Assembly: GCA_016186245.1 (NCBI GenBank)
Contig: JACPLZ010000069.1
Coordinates: 1 to 10,738, forward strand
Origin: Candidatus Peregrinibacteria bacterium
GTDB taxonomy: Bacteria; Patescibacteriota; Gracilibacteria; UBA1369; LOWO2-01-FULL-3
Direction: 5' to 3'
Length of the DNA stretch: 10,738 bases
Made by a program: the position numbers and the translations under genes. The first letter of the stretch is position 1, and the number at the start of each line of letters is the position of its first letter. The notes below the pieces were generated by a model. That model was not told where the DNA came from, did not search any database, and worked only from the letters and a program-made list of their open reading frames with translations. This document shows positions 6,503 to 10,738 of this stretch, piece by piece.

Positions 6503-6769
6503 ATGCTTCCTCATTATGTATCTGCAATCATCTGGTCGTCGGATCCAAAAAAACTTGACATTCACAGAGATAAAAAAAGGATAATTACCAATGTTCTGAA
6601 TCTGGGTCCGGAAAGAGCTACTAAATGGCTGTTTAAGACTTATTCAAAAAAAGAAATCGTAGAAATGATCGAAAATCCTTTGCCCGGAGAATGGAATAAA
6701 AAATCCATGAATTTCTGGAGTTTGATTTTTGACGTTCATCCTAAAAAAACAAAGAGAAATGTTCTATAA
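6503..6769 (+). CDS. DUF6922-like small protein, putative antitoxin partner
   Basis: The protein has 88 residues and no signal peptide or membrane segment. The layout LPHYVSAIIWSSDPKKLDIHRDKKRIITNVLNLG, then WLFKTYSKKEIVEMI, then a short segment ending SMNFWSLIFDV, matches from memory the family usually called DUF6922. Such genes often precede AbiEii-type nucleotidyltransferases. Its function is not established; a role as cognate antitoxin or regulator is inferred from position. Earlier in-frame starts (TTG 6437, ATG 6443) would add residues that do not look conserved and would include the promoter. Its TAA overlaps the start of the next gene by 11 bases, so the two are translated as a pair. 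Confidence 0.75.
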   Translation: MLPHYVSAIIWSSDPKKLDIHRDKKRIITNVLNLGPERATKWLFKTYSKKEIVEMIENPLPGEWNKKSMNFWSLIFDVHPKKTKRNVL

Positions 6770-7391
6770 TATTCTTGATAAACAGCGCCGCTCCGTACTG
6801 CCGTTACTGAAAAATTTTAAGCGGGATTTTTATTTGGCCGGTGGTACTGCGCTGGCCTTGCAGCTTGGCTGTCGCGATAGTATCGATTTCGATTTTTTTA
6901 CTGAAAAAAGTTTTGATACCGGAAAATTATTCGAAAGAGCCAGGTGGATTTTTTCAAAAAATAAAATTCTAAAAATACAGGAAGAAAAAAACACCCTGAC
7001 AATTTTGGTGGACGAAAAAATCAAGATAAGTTTTTTTGCTTACAACTATCGTTTGCTGGAGAAGCCTGTTGTTGAAGAAAATTTGAGAATCGCTTCCATA
7101 ACAGATATCGCCTGCATGAAACTGTCGGCAATTGTAAGCCGTGCCACCAATAAAGATTATGTGGATATTTTTTTTATCCTGCAGAGAAAAAAATTGGCGG
7201 AAATCATGGGAAAATTGCAAAAAAAATTTCCGGAAATCGATCCCAATCTTGTTCTAAAAAGTCTTACTTATTTTCAGGATATTGTAAAAGAGCCGATAAA
7301 ATTCAGAAATAATAATAATGTGCCTTTTAAAAAAATTGAGAAACTTCTGAAGGAAAAGGTAAAAAACTATGTGCTGAGGGAGAAAATTTAA
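6759..7391 (+). CDS. AbiEii/AbiGii-type nucleotidyltransferase (toxin family)
   Basis: The protein has 210 residues. FYLAGGTALALQLGCRDSIDFDFFTEKSF carries the nucleotidyltransferase signature: the Gly-Gly-Thr loop followed by the metal-binding Asp pair in DFDFF. ASITDIACMKLSAIVSRATNKDYVDIFFIL is the second conserved block of the AbiEii/AbiGii family, with its Lys and the Asp of KDYVD. In type IV toxin-antitoxin and abortive-infection systems such enzymes modify tRNA or other targets with nucleotides. The target here is unknown. I chose ATG 6759, preceded by AAAGAG at fitting distance, over the TTG at 6729. The gene is clearly richer in A and T than its neighbours and full of Lys and Ile codons, which suggests transfer. 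The last four bases (TTAA) are shared with the stop of the opposing gene. Confidence 0.88.
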   Translation: MFYNILDKQRRSVLPLLKNFKRDFYLAGGTALALQLGCRDSIDFDFFTEKSFDTGKLFERARWIFSKNKILKIQEEKNTLTILVDEKIKISFFAYNYRLLEKPVVEENLRIASITDIACMKLSAIVSRATNKDYVDIFFILQRKKLAEIMGKLQKKFPEIDPNLVLKSLTYFQDIVKEPIKFRNNNNVPFKKIEKLLKEKVKNYVLREKI

Positions 7392-7750
7392 GGCTTCTTA
7401 TCGGGGACATTTTGCTTCCCGCTTTCAATCGGTTGTTCCGTGTCCAGCTGCGGAATTTTTTCCAGATTTTTTTCAAGACCAATTTCGGTGAGCACATCCT
7501 GTACTACATCGCCAAGAATCGGCACAACACTGATTTGACCGAGTAAATAGACGAAAATGGCGACCAGGACGCTGGCGCCGAGTACTCCGCCGAAACCCAC
7601 CATCAGCCCTTTCAAAAAAGAAAACCACATGAATTTCCATGGGTGTTTGAAAACACGGATGAATTCGAGATCTTTGAGTTTGCCAACTTCTTTTGTGAGG
7701 TCTGTGACGGCGGCGGCGAGCTGCTGCTCTGTTTTGGTGGATTCGGACAT
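7388..7750 (-). CDS. Small single- or double-pass membrane protein, DUF5665-like
   Basis: The protein has 120 residues. An N-terminal helix (residues 1-30) of coiled-coil type is followed by HPWKFMWFSFLKGLMVGFGGVLGASV and a hydrophobic stretch to about residue 75, forming one long or two short membrane segments. A charged C-tail follows, rich in Pro, Glu, Gln and Lys. The FLKGL-x-x-G-x-G-x-x-x-GA pattern recalls the DUF5665 family; I could not verify this, and no function is known for it. The ATG at 7750 is preceded by TATATT (7766-7761 on this strand) only 10 bases away, so the leader would be very short. It converges with the AbiE-like gene and is divergent from the adenosyltransferase gene. 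Confidence 0.8.
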   Translation of the reverse strand: MSESTKTEQQLAAAVTDLTKEVGKLKDLEFIRVFKHPWKFMWFSFLKGLMVGFGGVLGASVLVAIFVYLLGQISVVPILGDVVQDVLTEIGLEKNLEKIPQLDTEQPIESGKQNVPDKKP

Positions 7751-7902
7751 ATTGAATGAAAATATAGGACTGTGTTACTCTGACTGGCGAAATTTGGATT
7801 AGCCGTATACGGCTTAAAGCTTGCCTGTAAGTACTTTTGTACTTTGAGTACGCCGGCTTAAATTTCCTAGGAAATTTTTCCCTTCCATCATACAGTTGAC
7901 CC
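7751..7902. promoter_or_regulatory. Divergent intergenic region with stacked palindromes
   Basis: The region separates two genes read outwards. It holds a perfect 14-bp palindrome AGCCGTATACGGCT (7801-7814), a 6-bp hairpin AAGTAC-TTTT-GTACTT (7829-7844), and a perfect 18-bp palindrome AAATTTCCTAGGAAATTT (7860-7877). GGCTTAAA occurs at both 7811-7818 and 7855-7862, and GTACTTT repeats at 7831-7851. The adenosyltransferase ATG has only a weak -10-like TACAGT (7891-7896), again 6 bases upstream. The palindromes look like operator sites or a nested RNA fold. No known riboswitch motif was recognised. Confidence 0.6.
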
Positions 7903-8463
7903 ATGAAAATTACCACAAAAACCGGAGATCGCGGCCAGACAAGTCTTTTTGGTGGTAGGCGGGTGGGCAAAGATCATAAGTTTGTTGAATTGGTTGGGGA
8001 GCTGGATGAATTGCAATCTTTTGTTGGCTGGTGTAGATGTGCGGTTGAGCAGGAAAGCAAAAATCTACTAGACCGTATCCAGGATGATCTTTATAGAATG
8101 ATGTCAATTGTGGGATTTGAAATGAAATGTCCGAAGAATATCGAGCCTCTTGGTGAAAACGATGTGAAATTTCTGGAAAAGGCCGGAGAAAAATATGGCG
8201 CTTCCGTGGAAGATTTGCGAAAATTTATCAGGCCAGGGACGATAGAGATGGCGGCTCGGCTGCATATTGCGAGAACTGTTTGCAGGAGAGTGGAAAGAAG
8301 GTTTGTGGCCGGCAACATTGGTAGCGCCGATGCCGCTTCCGACACCAGTATTACCGCTAAAATCTTCATCAAATACCTAAACAGGCTGTCGGATCTTTTG
8401 TTTGTGCTGGCGTGTGCCTGTGAAGATAAGAGTTGGAGAGATCCTGAAACAAGTTCAGGATGA
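7903..8463 (+). CDS. PduO-type ATP:cob(I)alamin adenosyltransferase
   Basis: The enzyme transfers the adenosyl group of ATP to cob(I)alamin to make coenzyme B12. The protein has 186 residues, normal for the family. Expected blocks are present: KITTKTGDRGQTSLFGGRRV at the N-terminus (ATP-binding), VELVGELDELQSFVG, FIRPGTIEMAARLHIARTVCRRVER (with the conserved Arg and Glu of the active site) and YLNRLSDLLFVLA near the C-terminus. No Shine-Dalgarno sequence is visible. The final residues DPETSSG and the TGA stop lie inside a repeat hairpin (8441-8461), so the native C-terminus seems to have been replaced or extended by repeat sequence just after the conserved domain. The user of coenzyme B12 is not in the window; a class II ribonucleotide reductase is a common client in small genomes (inference). 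Confidence 0.95.
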   Translation: MKITTKTGDRGQTSLFGGRRVGKDHKFVELVGELDELQSFVGWCRCAVEQESKNLLDRIQDDLYRMMSIVGFEMKCPKNIEPLGENDVKFLEKAGEKYGASVEDLRKFIRPGTIEMAARLHIARTVCRRVERRFVAGNIGSADAASDTSITAKIFIKYLNRLSDLLFVLACACEDKSWRDPETSSG

Positions 8464-8578
8464 CACGATTAAAAAGTTCAGGATGACACGATTTAAGTTG
8501 ATACGGTAGAGGAGAATGGATTTTTGCGGAGCAAAAATCTGCAGGATGACACGATTAAAAAGTTCAGGATGACACGAT
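8441..8578. repeat. Cluster of 'TTCAGGATGACA' repeats with hairpins
   Basis: The first hairpin, ATCCTGAA-ACAAG-TTCAGGAT (8441-8461), spans the end of the adenosyltransferase gene. CAGGATGACACGAT then occurs four times (8456-8469, 8479-8492, 8542-8555, 8565-8578), in two pairs with a 23-base period. Between the pairs lies a second hairpin, GATTTTTGC-GGA-GCAAAAATC (8519-8539). From memory, GATCCTGAAACAAGTTCAGGATGACA-like strings are dispersed repeats in several bacterial groups. Lengths are irregular and there are no unique spacers, so this is not CRISPR. The hairpins may also act as weak transcription stops. Confidence 0.8.
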
Positions 8579-8588
8579 ATTCAGGAGC

Positions 8589-8617
8589 TTGATTTTTACT
8601 ATAAAATATGGTATTAT
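8589..8617 (+). promoter_or_regulatory. Promoter of the second exported protein
   Basis: TTGATT (8589-8594) and TATTAT (8612-8617) are 17 bases apart, and TGG just before the -10 gives the extended -10 form. The start would be near 8624, leaving a leader of about 29 bases. The leader ends in AAAAACAAAACC before ATG, like the AAAAACAAAA before the SLH gene, and also lacks a Shine-Dalgarno sequence. Confidence 0.7.
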
Positions 8618-8652
8618 GTTGGTTGAGCTTATCTTAAAATAAAAACAAAACC

Positions 8653-10738
8653 ATGAAGAAAATAAAATTTTTCTTTACCGCGAGGCGTGCGATGTTGGCG
8701 GCGGCTGTTTTGGTAATTGGCGCTTTTTCCATATATGGAGGCGCGGATTTATCCAAATCTTTAAAGACCGCTGTTATCTACTACTCCAGCAATAGTTCTA
8801 CCACCAGTCCAATAAGTTATACGGCCAAAAATTTCTACTGTTATCCAGGTCCAATACAGCTAAATGATGGCACTAAATATGCCGGAACCTACAACACCTA
8901 TTATTATGGTTACGGTGAAGCTTACGCCAATAGCGGAGTAAAGGGCACCTGGTGCACACATTACCTTCCAAGTATTCAACAGGATCCCACTCTTTATGAC
9001 GATCCGCCTTTGAAAACTTCCACAACCAATACTCCAACCGATCATACTTCCTCATATATTTCCACTGCTGTTTATAAAGTTACAGACGCAAACGGACTGG
9101 AAGATCAAACCAATCCCATGTATCGCCGCTGGCTGGCTCACAAAAATGCCGCCCAGATACATGAGAATAAGGTTGTTTTCTATAAGGAAACTTTGGCCGG
9201 TTATGGTACCTTTTATAAAACAGGTAATTCTCCAGGCGGCAGTACGAGTCCCGATGCTGCCGGCAGCGGTCTTTATGGTTATGCCATAGTGCATTGTCCC
9301 GATGGAGCGCTTGTTGTCGACCATACCAATACCGCTTCTCAATACAAGGCCTCTCAATCTTCCAGGCATTATGGATCCAGCCCAACCGACGAAAACGGGC
9401 TTTATGATGGTTCGGGTCATTATTGGTGTGAACTTAATGGCGTGGCTGTAAATCCGATAGTCGGTCCTGAATCCGGTAAATCTGTCCCCGATTATGCAAT
9501 GACCGATAGAGATAAATTATTCAAATTTGAATTTCCGGATGGAACAAAAAAATATACGTCCTATAACGACAGTACCAATGTTTCCAGTTCCGGTTTTGTG
9601 AAATGTTCCGATGGGGCTTCCGCAGTTGGTCCATTTACGGGCGGCAATCAGTATACAAATCAGTATTTGGTTAAGGAAGCCGGCAAGAGGGATTATTATC
9701 GCTGTTATGACAGCACCAAGGGTATTTTTACAAATGCCATAACGGACAGTACCGCACTGGCAAGCCCATACAGCTCAATTTTTTCTTCCTATTTCAAAAC
9801 TGATAATGTGAAGAATTGTGATTCCACTTACAGCACCTGTCAGCCTTCTTGCGCTGCCGGTGATGCAACTTGCGGCGGCGCGAATACTGTTGGCGCCACA
9901 ACGCAACCTTGCGCCAGTAACACTTACTGGTGCCAGACGACCTCTGTTGACTACCGATATTGTTCTGCCGATGCGACCTGTACGACTGCCGAAATGACTC
10001 CTCCCGCTCCGACATGGACTGTAGGCGCTCCTACAAATCTTCGTGTTACCGGGTCAAAAATAACCGGTTTTGCGTCAACCGAGTCCGTGCCCGTTGCGGC
10101 TGATTTTGCGGCTGCCGGTACCGGTATTCCTTATGGACAGGCGACTTTAACCGTTCAAATTTCTCAAGATACTTCATTTGCTACGGCATGGGTCAGACCT
10201 TCCAGTACCGGAACGGTTACCGCCGTTGGCTCTACCGTAAACAGTTATATAGATAATTTTCCGGCAACCGGAACTTTTTATTGGCGCGCAAAAATGTCTT
10301 TGGGAACTCAAGAGAGCGCCTGGACGTCAGCGCCATATGGTTCATTTGTCGTTTGTTCCACCGGTAAGACCTGGAATGGAACAAGCTGTATAACTCCCGT
10401 GGTTGCAACTTGCGCCCTGGATATCAAGTTGAATGACAATAAAACAACTTACAATAAGGGTGATTCTGTGAATTATACTTATTCCTGCAGTCCCGCCGGC
10501 ACGAAAGCCGCCAGTACTACCGTCCAGGTTGTAAAACCCGATGGCACCGCCACCACATATAACAGCGGAACAAATATTGATACCGCGACATTGGGTTTTT
10601 CGACATCCAATTTAGACGCGGGAAGTTATACGATAAGGGTCTGTTTGAATTCCACATGCACAAGCGGAATTGCATCGGTTAATTTTACCCTTGCAGCCGC
10701 CGAAACGGTTGTAACGGAGACATCCCCTATAACTCTTA
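8653..10738 (+). CDS. Large exported Cys-rich multidomain protein, 3' end outside the window
   Basis: The frame is open from the ATG to the window edge: 695 codons without a stop. Residues 1-30 have a basic start and a hydrophobic core, a signal peptide or membrane anchor with no lipobox. Residues 60-355 hold three similar modules with a Cys pair about 35-45 apart (C63/C101, C215/C259, C318/C351); the latter two share [HK]C-x-DGA near the first Cys and an aromatic just before the second. Residues 389-443 have eight Cys in the style C-x-STC-x-SC-x-ATC. Residues 451-567 resemble a fibronectin type III-like sheet domain, with the typical ending FYWRAKMSLGTQESAWTSA. CSTGKTWNGTSC (568-579) matches the Cys modules of the SLH protein. 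Residues 587-680 look like a bacterial Ig-like domain with Cys. I do not recognise the whole protein. A surface adhesin, pilus-like or matrix protein is plausible but unproven. Confidence 0.88.
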   Translation, partial: MKKIKFFFTARRAMLAAAVLVIGAFSIYGGADLSKSLKTAVIYYSSNSSTTSPISYTAKNFYCYPGPIQLNDGTKYAGTYNTYYYGYGEAYANSGVKGTWCTHYLPSIQQDPTLYDDPPLKTSTTNTPTDHTSSYISTAVYKVTDANGLEDQTNPMYRRWLAHKNAAQIHENKVVFYKETLAGYGTFYKTGNSPGGSTSPDAAGSGLYGYAIVHCPDGALVVDHTNTASQYKASQSSRHYGSSPTDENGLYDGSGHYWCELNGVAVNPIVGPESGKSVPDYAMTDRDKLFKFEFPDGTKKYTSYNDSTNVSSSGFVKCSDGASAVGPFTGGNQYTNQYLVKEAGKRDYYRCYDSTKGIFTNAITDSTALASPYSSIFSSYFKTDNVKNCDSTYSTCQPSCAAGDATCGGANTVGATTQPCASNTYWCQTTSVDYRYCSADATCTTAEMTPPAPTWTVGAPTNLRVTGSKITGFASTESVPVAADFAAAGTGIPYGQATLTVQISQDTSFATAWVRPSSTGTVTAVGSTVNSYIDNFPATGTFYWRAKMSLGTQESAWTSAPYGSFVVCSTGKTWNGTSCITPVVATCALDIKLNDNKTTYNKGDSVNYTYSCSPAGTKAASTTVQVVKPDGTATTYNSGTNIDTATLGFSTSNLDAGSYTIRVCLNSTCTSGIASVNFTLAAAETVVTETSPITL

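Noticed and set aside
7751..7902. Cobalamin riboswitch before the adenosyltransferase
   Set aside because: No B12-box (GCCACTG-like) and the region is too short for the usual fold; GCCAGTC on the minus strand is not a match.
8860..10015. Minus-strand ORFs inside the last gene
   Set aside because: The plus frame is open for 695 codons with a signal peptide and patterned Cys; the minus-strand ORFs are short and composition-driven.
1..10738. UGA-as-glycine code, as in Gracilibacteria and Absconditabacteria
   Set aside because: The 1180-residue Gly-rich frame and the 695-codon frame contain no in-frame TGA, which would be very unlikely if TGA were a Gly codon. Reading through the lgt TGA would run far into the opposing gene.

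Overview
The window looks like a piece of a bacterial chromosome with mixed, mostly envelope-related content. I lean towards a candidate-phyla (Patescibacteria/CPR-like, possibly Peregrinibacteria-like) monoderm. The reasons are a C-terminal SLH surface protein, a VKOR plus membrane-anchored DsbA pair in place of DsbB, tight and overlapping gene packing, almost no Shine-Dalgarno sequences, and an AbiEii-type module next to a small DUF6922-like protein. This placement is inference. TGA reads as a stop (see the rejected list), so the standard bacterial code fits. No rRNA, tRNA, insertion sequence or CRISPR array was seen.

Layout: (1) 1-612 is the 3' part of a class I DAHP synthase gene. (2) 613-782 holds a near-consensus sigma70 promoter and a long leader with a duplicated A-rich start region. 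(3) 783-4325 encodes an 1180-residue exported protein with Cys-rich modules, Thr-rich linkers, an EF-hand-like loop, a Gly-rich tandem repeat, predicted helical/coiled-coil segments and three SLH-like segments. It is followed by an intrinsic terminator. (4) 4418-4483 is a palindromic and tandem repeat cluster abutting the lgt promoter. (5) lgt (4518-5303) converges with and overlaps a VKOR-dsbA pair on the minus strand (6373-5263). (6) 6503-7391 is a two-gene AbiE-like nucleotidyltransferase module that meets a small membrane-protein gene (7750-7388) tail to tail. (7) 7751-7902 is a palindrome-rich divergent intergenic region. (8) 7903-8463 encodes a PduO-type cobalamin adenosyltransferase whose last codons lie in a dispersed-type repeat. 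(9) 8441-8578 is a repeat cluster. (10) From 8653 to the window edge runs a second long exported Cys-rich protein, open at its 3' end.

The clearest functional link is exported disulfide chemistry. Two long secreted proteins rich in paired cysteines flank a complete oxidative-folding pair: DsbA-like oxidase plus VKOR, which re-oxidises it using quinone. Lgt adds lipoprotein maturation. The SLH protein probably attaches to secondary cell-wall polymer and could be a main surface-layer component. The two exported proteins share a short Cys-Gly-aromatic-Cys motif, so they may belong to one surface system. The AbiE-like pair looks like an acquired or mobile defence/toxin-antitoxin cassette.
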